Of a DNA stretch of 18,905 nucleotides, positions 8,618 to 15,288 are shown one piece after another. Within the stretch, counting starts at the first letter, position 1. Each line of letters opens with the position of its first letter. Position numbers and translations under genes: made by a program. The DNA is from Bermanella sp034111105 (GTDB taxonomy: Bacteria > Pseudomonadota > Gammaproteobacteria > Pseudomonadales > Oceanobacteraceae), in NCBI GenBank assembly GCA_034111105.1, contig JAWUXY010000126.1, forward strand, positions 1-18,905. Direction: 5' to 3'. The notes beneath the pieces are model-generated. The model saw only the letters and a list, made by a program, of their open reading frames with translations. It ran no database searches and was not told where the DNA came from.

Positions 8618-9058
8618 GTGGATCAAGAGTCTATCGTTTATGGCATTATCAAGGATGTACCGTCGGCTCCAGAGTCTGACGGTGAAAAACGACGCATGGT
8701 CAACAGCGGCGCGTTGCTCGATTTACCTCAAACCCTTGATGTAAACTCCCCATTTTTATGTGGTGATATGTTCACCTTACCTGGCTTAGATGTCTTTAGT
8801 GGCTCATACCACACTCAGCTGATTCACTTTGGAGCGTCTTATCGTGCAGTTGAGTACGAATGGGAGCGCTGGATGCAAAAATTTGAAGAGCTACTTGGCC
8901 AAATGTATTGGGTAAGTGCCACCGTTCATTTAGAAACAGAACTAAGCGGTAAACATACGTTTAATTGGGAGCCCATTAGTCGTGGTTGCCATGTGCCTAA
9001 TAGTGGTGATTTGCGTGTGAAATGCGAGTGGGAACGTGAAGCCGCGTTCTTAAAATAA
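8618..9058 (+). CDS. Unrecognised 146-aa protein
   Basis: I do not recognise this family. The frame is supported by a GTG start with AAAAGG (8605-8610) seven bases upstream, and by codon use like its neighbours. The protein appears soluble and cytoplasmic: no signal peptide or membrane helix is visible. The first 40 residues are polar. The middle and C-terminal parts are rich in Trp, Tyr and Glu, for example YEWERWMQKFEE and MYWVSATVHLE, and look like an alpha/beta or beta-rich fold. Two Cys (in FLCGD and KCEWE) and one in RGCHVP do not form an obvious metal site. It is followed after 27 bases by a UPF0270-family gene on the same strand, so the two may be cotranscribed. No function is offered. 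Confidence 0.7.
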   Translation: MDQESIVYGIIKDVPSAPESDGEKRRMVNSGALLDLPQTLDVNSPFLCGDMFTLPGLDVFSGSYHTQLIHFGASYRAVEYEWERWMQKFEELLGQMYWVSATVHLETELSGKHTFNWEPISRGCHVPNSGDLRVKCEWEREAAFLK

Positions 9059-9073
9059 CGTGACTTATTTTTT
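9052..9073. repeat. AT-only hairpin holding the stop codon of the 146-aa gene
   Basis: AAAATAA (9052-9058) and TTATTTT (9065-9071) are exact reverse complements around loop CGTGAC, followed by TT. The TAA stop of the upstream gene forms the top of the left arm. The stem has no G-C pair, so it is at best a weak terminator or attenuator within the gene pair. Confidence 0.25.
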
Positions 9074-9085
9074 CAAGGTGTAAGT

Positions 9086-9322
9086 ATGAGTGATGGTTTT
9101 CAGTACACTTCAATTGATTATTCTCAGCTTAGCCAAGATGCGTTAGACGGTGTGATAGAGGCTTTCATTAATCGTGAAGGCACTGACTACGGCCAACAAG
9201 AATATTCCTTTGAGCAAAAAAGCCAACAAGTGTTGGCACAAATTAAATCAGGGCGGGCGGTGATTGTGTTTGATCACGATAGTCAGTCTGTATCAATACT
9301 GCATAAAGACCAACTTAGTTAG
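9086..9322 (+). CDS. UPF0270 (YheU-like) family protein
   Basis: A 78-aa protein of the small conserved UPF0270 family, of which E. coli YheU is a member. The match is seen in the central pattern IEAFINREGTDYG (24-36), followed by E-x5-K and then QVLAQIKSGRAVIVFD, all at the family spacing. The total length is also right for the family. The biochemical role is not established; it is a cytoplasmic single-domain protein. The start is supported by AAGGTG about nine bases upstream. It lies between two unrecognised genes on the same strand, giving a compact three-gene group after the ligA operon. Confidence 0.85.
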   Translation: MSDGFQYTSIDYSQLSQDALDGVIEAFINREGTDYGQQEYSFEQKSQQVLAQIKSGRAVIVFDHDSQSVSILHKDQLS

Positions 9323-9385
9323 CCTATTTAGTTATGTTTGCTGGCGTGCCTTAGTGATTCAGGACTACCCTGATAATAGGGCCAC

Positions 9386-9393
9386 AAAGGAGG
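9386..9393 (+). promoter_or_regulatory. Consensus Shine-Dalgarno before the 69-aa gene
   Basis: AAAGGAGG is a full match to the anti-16S core, five bases before ATG 9399. It is the strongest ribosome binding site in the window, and it decides the start against the longer frame that opens at 9264 inside the upstream gene. Confidence 0.75.
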
Positions 9394-9398
9394 CGAAC

Positions 9399-9608
9399 AT
9401 GACACATTTACATGTCTATAAGTTTCACAAGGTGATCAAGGATTTGTTTACCTGTGCGGACGATCTTCAGCTTCAATTAGCCGCCACTCGCAAGCAATGC
9501 GAGCAAATATCACAAGTGATGATTGCGATTCGACAAAATCGAATGACAGCTAAAAATCATGTTCTGCCTATTGGCCAGCCTAGGGATCAAGCGGCAAACG
9601 ACCAATAA
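9399..9608 (+). CDS. Unrecognised small protein, 69 aa
   Basis: I do not recognise this protein. The start is chosen from the consensus Shine-Dalgarno AAAGGAGG (9386-9393). Residues about 8-50 are predicted to be helical with a heptad-like run of L, I and V (KVIKDLF, LQLQLAA, ISQVMIAI), so a short helical hairpin or coiled coil is likely. Two Cys (C19, C34) are separated by 15 residues. The tail from 51 is polar and looks disordered. There is no signal peptide. The stop codon lies four bases from the end of the convergent mnmC gene and sits inside a hairpin shared by the two ends. The gene could act alone or with the UPF0270 gene 76 bases upstream. Confidence 0.65.
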   Translation: MTHLHVYKFHKVIKDLFTCADDLQLQLAATRKQCEQISQVMIAIRQNRMTAKNHVLPIGQPRDQAANDQ

Positions 9609-9619
9609 TGTCTTATTGG
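9602..9619. terminator. Hairpin covering both convergent stop codons
   Basis: CCAATAA (9602-9608) and TTATTGG (9613-9619) pair exactly around loop TGTC. The left arm ends in the TAA stop of the 69-aa gene. The right arm starts with TTA, the mnmC stop read from the other strand. It may act as a small two-way terminator or 3' end protector. There is no long T tract on either strand, so intrinsic termination is uncertain. Confidence 0.4.
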
Positions 9620-11616
9620 CCCTTAATCGCCTGGTTAACTAAAAAGCGGTTTGGGCTTAGCATGTTCGCTTGTGTCTTTGTCAGTGGCCATGGCTCGTTA
9701 TTCATTTGCGCTGCAATGAATTCTGCGCACAACGGAGCTGAGCTTAATCCACGAGAGCCGTGACCAATATTTAAATACAAGCCTTTTAAAAAAGGCGCCG
9801 CTTCATAAAATCGCCAGTGTTTACTTTTATTCAAGTCTTTAAAGTGATGCTTAAACGCTTTCTCATCGCAAACTGCCCCCACAATTGGTACATAATCAGG
9901 CGTTGTGCAGCGCACGGATACCCGTCCAGTTGGTGCGTTCTTTACGTCAACTTGTTGCGCAACCGAGGGGAAATTCTGATTAAGCTTTGCTACATTGTCA
10001 TCGTGATCCGCTTGTGTGATCGCACAGTCTTCAGATTTTAAACGGTACGTCGCACCAAAATTCAATTGTTGGTTGTGTGTGGGTGTGACATAGCTATCAC
10101 CGCACAAAACCGTATTAAGTTGCATGTTACTACAGCTTAATTGTGATACTTGACCTGCAATGGGTTTAGTTGGCAAAAAAGATAAGGGAGCTAATTTTTT
10201 AGCGTCATGCGCATTGCAAATAATAACGCTGTCGGATGTCAGCGATTTTGAATCTCTTTGCTGTAATTTAATATCAGAAGATTCGATTGAGACGTGCCAG
10301 CGTTGATCGGTATTTTGTGTAATGTTGCACACAGTTTGTTCGGATAAAAATTGTATATTCGAATGGTTAATCAGCGCGTCACACCAAGCCGCGGGATAAA
10401 CCCATGCACCATCTTTAAAATACAGGCCACTATTTTCTATGTTTGTGCCAGCCAGTTCACTAGCTTGATCAGGATTTACAGGCACAAGGACATCGCTTAA
10501 ATCAAAATTTTCACAAAATTGCTGCTGCCGCTTAAATTCTTTTTCACTGAACGCCAATTGCAACACGCCGCAGTTATTCCACTGCTTTTTATCCGGCATG
10601 ACGCGCTTGAGTAACTGCAAGCTATGCAGGTAGCCAGATAAATAAAACTCACTTTGCATATTCATATCGCTAGACAGCTTGGCGTACAACACACCTTGTG
10701 CATTACCTGAAGCACCACCAGCAACGGTTTTGTGTTGATCAATCAATGCCACCTGCCAGCCTCTTGTAGCGAGAGAATAGGCGGTGGCGCAGCCTGATAT
10801 GCCAGCACCAATTACAATGGCCTGCTTGTTTTTACTGGGTGCATGGTACTCATGAGCAAACCAGGGTTTTTCTGTTAGCCAGACGGGTGCAACGGGGCCT
10901 TGATTAGCGTCGAAGTAGCCATAAAGCATTTCACGTTTTTTGCCGAAGCCCTTTGCTTTTTGGGTTTTAAATCCTGCCGCTTGTAGTCCGCGGCGTACGT
11001 CACCTGCAGCCGTAAATGTTGCCATGGTGGTTTTACTATGGCTAAGGCGTGCCATTGAATGAAATAAGTGTGCGCCCCACATTTCTGGGTTTCTTGATGG
11101 AGTAAAGCCATCTAAAAACCAGGCATCAACACTGGCGGTGATTTGTTCTAGCCAATCATTAATATCTCCTAAAAATAAATGCAAAACGATGTTGCCAGCA
11201 CCTTGTTTTAATGATGGTAGTTCAATGGTATGCCAGCCTGGCACAAGGGCAGGGTAAGCGTTTAATAGGGCCTGGCTCAGTGTTTCAAGTTCAAGCCATG
11301 GCTGTAATGCTTGGCGTAAATGTTCACGACTAAGTGGAAATTTTTCGACACTGACAAAATGCAATGTTTGATCGGCTTGGCTGTGTTCTAACCATTGCTG
11401 GCAAGCACATAAAAAATTTAACCCCGTGCCAAAACCGGTTTCAGCTATTGTAAAAACAGAAGGGTGATCGTCTATCCATCGTTGAATGAGTTGATTGTGC
11501 TGTAAAAATACATAACGGGTTTCGTCAATACCGCTAATGCTTGAGAAATAGACATCGTCGAATTGGGTAGAAACCGGTGTGCCATCGGACCACTGAATAT
11601 GTGCTTGCTTAATCAT
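9613..11616 (-). CDS. mnmC: Bifunctional tRNA modification enzyme MnmC
   Basis: A 667-aa fusion enzyme completing 5-methylaminomethyl-(2-thio)uridine at tRNA wobble position 34. The N-terminal half (about 1-240) is the SAM-dependent methyltransferase MnmC2 (DUF752), with the SAM motif ETGFGTGLNF (59-68) and DGFTPSRNPEMW (169-180). The C-terminal half (about 262-660) is the FAD-dependent oxidoreductase MnmC1, which removes the carboxymethyl group. It starts with the dinucleotide-binding GAGISG (270-275) and ends with the conserved GHGSRGLSSAPL region. Length matches E. coli MnmC (668 aa). It acts after MnmE/MnmG, which are not in the window. No good Shine-Dalgarno precedes the ATG. It is convergent with the 69-aa gene and lies 139 bases from the stop of the cyclophilin gene, so it may have its own promoter. 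Confidence 0.96.
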   Translation of the reverse strand: MIKQAHIQWSDGTPVSTQFDDVYFSSISGIDETRYVFLQHNQLIQRWIDDHPSVFTIAETGFGTGLNFLCACQQWLEHSQADQTLHFVSVEKFPLSREHLRQALQPWLELETLSQALLNAYPALVPGWHTIELPSLKQGAGNIVLHLFLGDINDWLEQITASVDAWFLDGFTPSRNPEMWGAHLFHSMARLSHSKTTMATFTAAGDVRRGLQAAGFKTQKAKGFGKKREMLYGYFDANQGPVAPVWLTEKPWFAHEYHAPSKNKQAIVIGAGISGCATAYSLATRGWQVALIDQHKTVAGGASGNAQGVLYAKLSSDMNMQSEFYLSGYLHSLQLLKRVMPDKKQWNNCGVLQLAFSEKEFKRQQQFCENFDLSDVLVPVNPDQASELAGTNIENSGLYFKDGAWVYPAAWCDALINHSNIQFLSEQTVCNITQNTDQRWHVSIESSDIKLQQRDSKSLTSDSVIICNAHDAKKLAPLSFLPTKPIAGQVSQLSCSNMQLNTVLCGDSYVTPTHNQQLNFGATYRLKSEDCAITQADHDDNVAKLNQNFPSVAQQVDVKNAPTGRVSVRCTTPDYVPIVGAVCDEKAFKHHFKDLNKSKHWRFYEAAPFLKGLYLNIGHGSRGLSSAPLCAEFIAAQMNNEPWPLTKTQANMLSPNRFLVNQAIKGQ

Positions 11617-11701
11617 AAGGGACTTTCAAAATAGCGCGTGAGGGTATTTTAGCAGAGAACGTTGAGAAAAGTATGCTGTGTAATGTTGTGATCAATTGAC
11701 C

Positions 11702-11741
11702 GCACGTAAGTGTTCTCTAGTAAAGAGTATTACTTACGAGC
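11702..11741 (-). repeat. Long imperfect hairpin between ppiA and mnmC
   Basis: CGTAAGT (11705-11711) pairs with ACTTACG (11732-11738), and outer GC pairs with GC across one A-A mismatch. Inside, CTCT pairs with AGAG around loop AGTAA after a small internal loop. It starts 15 bases after the ppiA stop on the - strand. No T tract follows, so it may be a Rho-dependent or protective 3' structure rather than a classical terminator. The rest of 11617-11755 shows no clear site beyond a TAAAAT that could be a -10 for mnmC. Confidence 0.45.
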
Positions 11742-11755
11742 GATCCGCTTAAACT

Positions 11756-12364
11756 TTATGGTTTGGTATAGCTGATTTTTACTTCTTTGATGATGATTGG
11801 CTCTGCGGGTACATCGGTCATGCCTTTGGTGCGTGTGGTTTCAACTTGACTGATAGCGTCAACGACTTCCATACCACTGATGACGTTTGCAAATACAGCG
11901 TAACCAAAATCACGATGGCCATTATTCAAAAAATAGTTGTTTTTTACGTTAACAAAAAACTGGCTGGTCGCACTGTTTACTTGTGCGGTGCGGGCCATTG
12001 CAACGGAACCTCGGTTGTTAAAGACACCATTGTCAGCTTCATTTTTAATGGGTTCTTTCACTGCTTTACGTGTCATTGATTCGTTAAAGCCACCGGTTTG
12101 AATCATGAAGTCTTTAATCACACGATGAAAAATAACACCGTTGTAGAAGCCTTCATTGGCATAATTTAAAAAGTTTGCAACAGAGATGGGGGCTTTTTCA
12201 GGTAGTAATTCTAATGTGATATTGCCTTTGTTGGTTACCAGTGTCGCGTAAGGTGTGGCTATGTCAGCGGTAACTGATGATTTAGTTTCTGCTTGCATGG
12301 CATCTTGAGCAAACGAAAAGGCGCTAACAAAAAGCAGGGCTGCACTTATTAATAAACGATTCAT
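11756..12364 (-). CDS. ppiA: Periplasmic cyclophilin-type peptidyl-prolyl isomerase
   Basis: A 202-aa cyclophilin that catalyses cis-trans isomerisation of X-Pro bonds. The N-terminal signal peptide (M1-N2-R3, hydrophobic core, cleavage likely after A19 in SFA|QD) sends it to the periplasm. After a short spacer, the cyclophilin domain (about 37-200) shows FHRVIKDFMIQTGGF, including catalytic Arg81 and Gln89, SATSQFFVN (131-139) and FGYAVFANVISGMEVVD. Length and exported form fit PpiA rather than cytoplasmic PpiB. GGAA lies five bases before the ATG. A terminator of the upstream gene separates it from the SH3 gene, so it probably has its own promoter in the roughly 20 bases around that terminator or further upstream; I cannot point to one. 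Confidence 0.92.
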   Translation of the reverse strand: MNRLLISAALLFVSAFSFAQDAMQAETKSSVTADIATPYATLVTNKGNITLELLPEKAPISVANFLNYANEGFYNGVIFHRVIKDFMIQTGGFNESMTRKAVKEPIKNEADNGVFNNRGSVAMARTAQVNSATSQFFVNVKNNYFLNNGHRDFGYAVFANVISGMEVVDAISQVETTRTKGMTDVPAEPIIIKEVKISYTKP

Positions 12365-12382
12365 AACGATTCCAAATAGGTA

Positions 12383-12430
12383 AAAGAAAAGCCAGTACCG
12401 AGACCCCTAACTGAGGCAGTACTGACTTTT
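12383..12430 (-). terminator. Rho-independent terminator of the SH3 gene
   Basis: Read on the - strand: an A-rich start, stem arm AGTCAGTAC (12427-12419), a loop of about 20 bases, arm GTACTGGCT (12398-12390), then TTTCTTTT. The stem has one G-T pair (12392/12425) that is a wobble only in the - strand RNA and a C-A mismatch on the + strand. This supports termination of - strand transcription. It starts 14 bases after the SH3 gene stop. Confidence 0.8.
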
Positions 12431-12443
12431 ATGTTGTTAGATG

Positions 12444-13103
12444 TTAAGCCCAAGTATCGCTGCCGCGACCTGATAGTTTAGGGAATAACCAGCCAAGGAA
12501 AAGACCTAATAAAATTAAGCCGCCGCCAACAAGAATGTAATTCATGTCCTTGCTGTTTTGCAGGCGTTCATTTTCAGCGCGAAGTGTATCAACGGTGATT
12601 TTTAATTGCTCACCTTGCTCGACGAGTTCTTGATTCTTTTTATCAAGGCCAATGGCGTTAGCGCTTACTTTTTTGATGTACTCTAATTCTTTTTCTTGCT
12701 CTGACTTGTCTTCGCTTAAGTCGCCAGCTGTACGTTTGGTTTCAACCAGTGTTTTTTTCGTGGCATTGTACTTTTCTTGTAGCTCAGTTAAGTCTGTTTT
12801 CGTTTTTGCTAATTCACGCTGAGTTAAAATAAGCTTTTCAAAAGCAATTGGCTCATCTTGAATGAAGCGAGTCGGCACCCAACCTTCTAGGCCTTTATCT
12901 GTGACGACCTTAGAGAATTTGTTTGCATCGTCTTCTTCTATAAACTGAAGGTGTGTACCGCTTTTTAAAATTTTAAGAATTTTATATTCATTACCCGGAC
13001 CGCTACGCAGATTGATCCAAAGTTCATCACTAATGTAGCGTTTTTCGGCCACTGCTGGGTATAGCACTAATAATGTCAGTATAAAAAGTGTAATACGTTT
13101 CAC
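12444..13103 (-). CDS. YgiM-like SH3-domain protein with C-terminal membrane anchor
   Basis: A 219-aa envelope protein of the TIGR04211 / E. coli YgiM type. A signal peptide is likely cleaved after A19 (AVA|EKRY). A bacterial SH3 domain (about 20-85) opens with YISDELWINLRSGPGNEY, which closely resembles YgiM. A coiled coil follows (about 88-185), then one membrane helix (about 189-207) and a short tail. This puts SH3 and coiled coil in the periplasm, anchored in the inner membrane. The start is GTG 13103, set by AGGAAG (13115-13110) six bases upstream; an in-frame ATG at 13145 would spoil the signal peptide. SH3b domains often bind cell-wall peptides, but the role of this family is not established. 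It ends at a strong terminator. yciI lies 56 bases upstream. Confidence 0.88.
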   Translation of the reverse strand: MKRITLFILTLLVLYPAVAEKRYISDELWINLRSGPGNEYKILKILKSGTHLQFIEEDDANKFSKVVTDKGLEGWVPTRFIQDEPIAFEKLILTQRELAKTKTDLTELQEKYNATKKTLVETKRTAGDLSEDKSEQEKELEYIKKVSANAIGLDKKNQELVEQGEQLKITVDTLRAENERLQNSKDMNYILVGGGLILLGLFLGWLFPKLSGRGSDTWA

Positions 13104-13109
13104 TTTGCG

Positions 13110-13115
13110 CTTCCT
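13110..13115 (-). promoter_or_regulatory. Ribosome binding site deciding the GTG start
   Basis: AGGAAG on the - strand is six bases before GTG 13103. This start gives MKRITLFILTLLVL, a proper signal peptide, whereas the upstream ATG would add a charged 14-residue extension. Confidence 0.7.
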
Positions 13116-13137
13116 GTCTGTTTTTAATTCGATCAGT

Positions 13138-13155
13138 GTAAACAATGAAGTTTAC
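13138..13155. repeat. Perfect 6-bp inverted repeat between yciI and the SH3 gene
   Basis: GTAAAC (13138-13143) and GTTTAC (13150-13155) pair around AATGAA, just after the yciI stop on the - strand. No T tract follows in that direction, so it is a doubtful terminator; an operator or chance are equally possible. Confidence 0.3.
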
Positions 13156-13159
13156 GGGT

Positions 13160-13459
13160 TTATGGTAAAACTTTCTTGAACGGTTTCACGGTTACTTGCT
13201 CGTAAACACCAGCCTTAATATAAGGGTCAACATCTGCCCATGCTTGCGCTTGCTCAAGGTTGTCAAATTCGGCCACAACAAGGCTGCCCGTGAATCCATC
13301 TTGGCCTGGGTCTTCATTATCGATCGCAGGGTGCGGGCCAGCCAAAATTAGACGGCCTTGTTGTTGTAATAACTGTAGGCGCTCAAGGTGTGCAGGGCGA
13401 GCGGCAAGTCGTTTTTCTAAGCTATTAGGAATATCTTGAGAAATAATGGCATATAACAT
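13160..13459 (-). CDS. yciI: YciI-family protein
   Basis: A 99-aa small alpha/beta protein of the YciI / YCII-related domain family (dimeric ferredoxin-like fold). Family marks are the MLYAII start, SLEKRLAARPAHLERLQ with conserved His24, GRLILAGPHPA, DPGQDGFTGS, AEFDNLEQAQAWADVDPY, and the VYEQVTVKPFKKVLP tail. The biochemical role is not firmly known. I chose ATG 13459, not the in-frame ATG 13495, because the family starts MLY and the added residues are just translated upstream DNA. No strong Shine-Dalgarno is visible. It is divergent from the septation-protein-A-like gene, with 141 bases between the two starts. Confidence 0.93.
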   Translation of the reverse strand: MLYAIISQDIPNSLEKRLAARPAHLERLQLLQQQGRLILAGPHPAIDNEDPGQDGFTGSLVVAEFDNLEQAQAWADVDPYIKAGVYEQVTVKPFKKVLP

Positions 13460-13541
13460 GGAATTTATTATTATCACTATGAAATTTGCCCACAATCGTA
13501 CCGCGAAAAATAAGAATAACCAACTGCTGCTTAATCATGGC

Positions 13542-13569
13542 TCGACATCAAGGCGTGAAAGCTTAAAAT
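13542..13569 (+). promoter_or_regulatory. Sigma70-type promoter candidate for the 13601 operon
   Basis: TCGACA (13542-13547, five of six to TTGACA) and TAAAAT (13564-13569, five of six to TATAAT) are spaced by 16 bases. Transcription would begin near 13576, about 25 bases before ATG 13601. The site lies in the divergent intergenic region shared with yciI. Confidence 0.45.
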
Positions 13570-13600
13570 AGCGCTTATAACGTTCACAAAGTAGTCATGT

Positions 13601-14365
13601 ATGAGTCAGCAACCTCCAGTTAAAAAAGAAAGCATGTTAGCGAATTTATTGCTCAACATTGTTATTCCAACCCTTATCTTAATGAAAGGCAGTGAAAGCC
13701 CTTGGTTATTGTCCCAGTTACAAGGCCTAGATGGGCAAACCGGCTGGTCATTAGGTGCCTTTTATCAAGACCATGGCATACAGCTCGCGATCATCGTGGC
13801 GCTGGCATTTCCTATTTTGTATGGGTTATATGACTTTAGACGTGCAGGAAAGGTCAATGTGTTTTCTGCACTTGGCGTGTTTAGTATCTTATTAACCGGT
13901 GGTATTAGCTTATTGCAGCTAGACCCTCAGTACATTGCGATAAAAGAGGCTGCTATACCGGGTATTTTGGGGTTAGTGACGGTTTTGTCCCTTAAAACCC
14001 GCTTCCCGCTTGTTAAGACGTTTCTTTATAATGACAAAATTCTACGAGTTGATCGCATTGCCAGTGCGCTTGAAGAGCATAAAACTCAAAACGAATTTGA
14101 GCAGAGCCTAAAAGTGGCATCATGGTTAGTGGCAGGTTCGTTCTTTTTATCATCATTTTTGAATTACGTACTCGCCAAGTGGATTATCGTAAGTCCAGCG
14201 GGCACCGCAGCCTTTAATGAAGAGTTAGGCAAGATGACGGCGCTGAGCTTTCCCGTCATTTCGGTCCCGGCCATGATAGTCATGATGGCGGCCTTGTTTT
14301 ATCTGTTCCGCAGTATCAAAAAGCTGACGGGTTTGAGCCTTGAAGATGTAATTGTTGAGCAATAA
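13601..14365 (+). CDS. Six-helix membrane protein, VC0807 / septation protein A-like
   Basis: A 254-aa inner-membrane protein with predicted helices at about 13-30, 61-78, 87-106, 113-131, 172-196 and 214-237. A charged cytoplasmic-looking stretch (about 132-170) lies between helices four and five. The first helix pattern LLNIVIPTLILMK and the FRRAGKVNVFSALG loop resemble VC0807-family proteins, often annotated as intracellular septation protein A-like. That family has no proven function. The neighbourhood fits: yciI, a PHP phosphoesterase and yciO surround it, as in related bacteria. ATG 13601 has only a weak ribosome site. A promoter candidate lies at 13542-13569. The next gene starts 41 bases downstream, probably in the same operon. 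I am sure of the topology class, less of the family name. Confidence 0.75.
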   Translation: MSQQPPVKKESMLANLLLNIVIPTLILMKGSESPWLLSQLQGLDGQTGWSLGAFYQDHGIQLAIIVALAFPILYGLYDFRRAGKVNVFSALGVFSILLTGGISLLQLDPQYIAIKEAAIPGILGLVTVLSLKTRFPLVKTFLYNDKILRVDRIASALEEHKTQNEFEQSLKVASWLVAGSFFLSSFLNYVLAKWIIVSPAGTAAFNEELGKMTALSFPVISVPAMIVMMAALFYLFRSIKKLTGLSLEDVIVEQ

Positions 14366-14406
14366 ATGCCAGCTAATTATTTAAACCACCCAATGGAGGG
14401 TGCTGC

Positions 14407-15231
14407 ATGTTAGCGGATTTACATTGCCATAGTTTAAAGAGTGACGGTCAGTTAAGTCCGAGTGATTTAGTGGATCGAGCTGCTGAGCAGGGCGTGACCA
14501 TGTTAGCGCTCACTGACCATGACACCCTTTCAGGTCTAGAAGAAGCACGCCAGCAAGCCAAAAAACACGACATGCAAATTGTCAGTGGTATTGAGTTTTC
14601 CAGTGTGTGGAATGGCATTGGTATCCACATAGTGGGCTTAGGGTTTGATGAGCAGCATCCGGTTATGCAAGCCTCGGTTGATCGCCAAGAAAAGTGCCGC
14701 TACGAGCGCGCTAAAACCATTGCCGCGAAATTAGAAAAACAAGGGGTTGAAGGTATTTGGGATAAAGCCGTTGAAATTGCCAATGGTGCGCAAATAGGCC
14801 GCCCTCATTTTGCTCAGGCACTGATCGATTTGGGTAAAGTAAATAATATGGCGCAAGCGTTTAAACGCTATTTAGGGGCGGGCAAGGCAGGCGATGTGAA
14901 AACCTTGTGGCCAGAAATGAGCGAAGTCGTGAGCTGGATTCGTGAAAGTGGTGGCGTTGCTGTGGTGGCACACCCTGATAAATATAAATTAACAGGCACC
15001 AAGCTTAAACTATTGCTAAAAGCCTTTAGTGAGGCGGGCGGTAACGGTTTAGAAGTGACCACAGGCGGGATGGATTCCAGTTTTAGTAAGCGTATGGCTG
15101 AGCTATGTGATGAATTTGATTTTTTAGGCAGCCAAGGCAGTGACTTTCATGGACCAAGGCCTTGGTCTGAGCTGGGTAAATTTGTACCGATGGCAAAATC
15201 AGTGACACCTGTGTGGACGCACTGGCAATAA
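14407..15231 (+). CDS. rnm: PHP-domain phosphoesterase, RNase AM / YciV type
   Basis: A 274-aa metal-dependent phosphoesterase of the PHP superfamily. Metal-site residues are visible in order: DLHCHS (H6, H8), D13, TDHD (D37, H38, D39), GIEFS (E63), H74, AHP (H189) and SDFHG (D246, H248). E. coli YciV (RNase AM) has this layout. It acts as a 5'-3' exoribonuclease that matures rRNA 5' ends and degrades short RNAs, and related enzymes hydrolyse 3',5'-nucleoside bisphosphates. GGAGGG (14395-14400) six bases before the ATG is a strong ribosome site. yciO follows 57 bases later, the same order as yciV-yciO in E. coli, supporting the family call. Substrate preference cannot be read from the sequence. 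Confidence 0.9.
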   Translation: MLADLHCHSLKSDGQLSPSDLVDRAAEQGVTMLALTDHDTLSGLEEARQQAKKHDMQIVSGIEFSSVWNGIGIHIVGLGFDEQHPVMQASVDRQEKCRYERAKTIAAKLEKQGVEGIWDKAVEIANGAQIGRPHFAQALIDLGKVNNMAQAFKRYLGAGKAGDVKTLWPEMSEVVSWIRESGGVAVVAHPDKYKLTGTKLKLLLKAFSEAGGNGLEVTTGGMDSSFSKRMAELCDEFDFLGSQGSDFHGPRPWSELGKFVPMAKSVTPVWTHWQ

Positions 15232-15288
15232 GCCAAGCACCTACTGACGGTTCGGCTAAACTCATACAATGCAGTTAAGGATCCATAC

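Noticed and set aside
9372..9382. CCCT/AGGG mini-hairpin around 9368-9381 as a terminator
   Set aside because: Only four base pairs and no T tract.
9264..9398. Longer frame before the 69-aa gene
   Set aside because: It begins inside the UPF0270 gene without a ribosome site, while ATG 9399 has a consensus one.
13104..13145. Upstream ATG of the SH3 protein
   Set aside because: Adds a charged stretch before the signal peptide; GTG 13103 has a properly spaced AGGAAG.
13460..13495. Upstream ATG of YciI
   Set aside because: Family members start MLY at the ATG at 13459.
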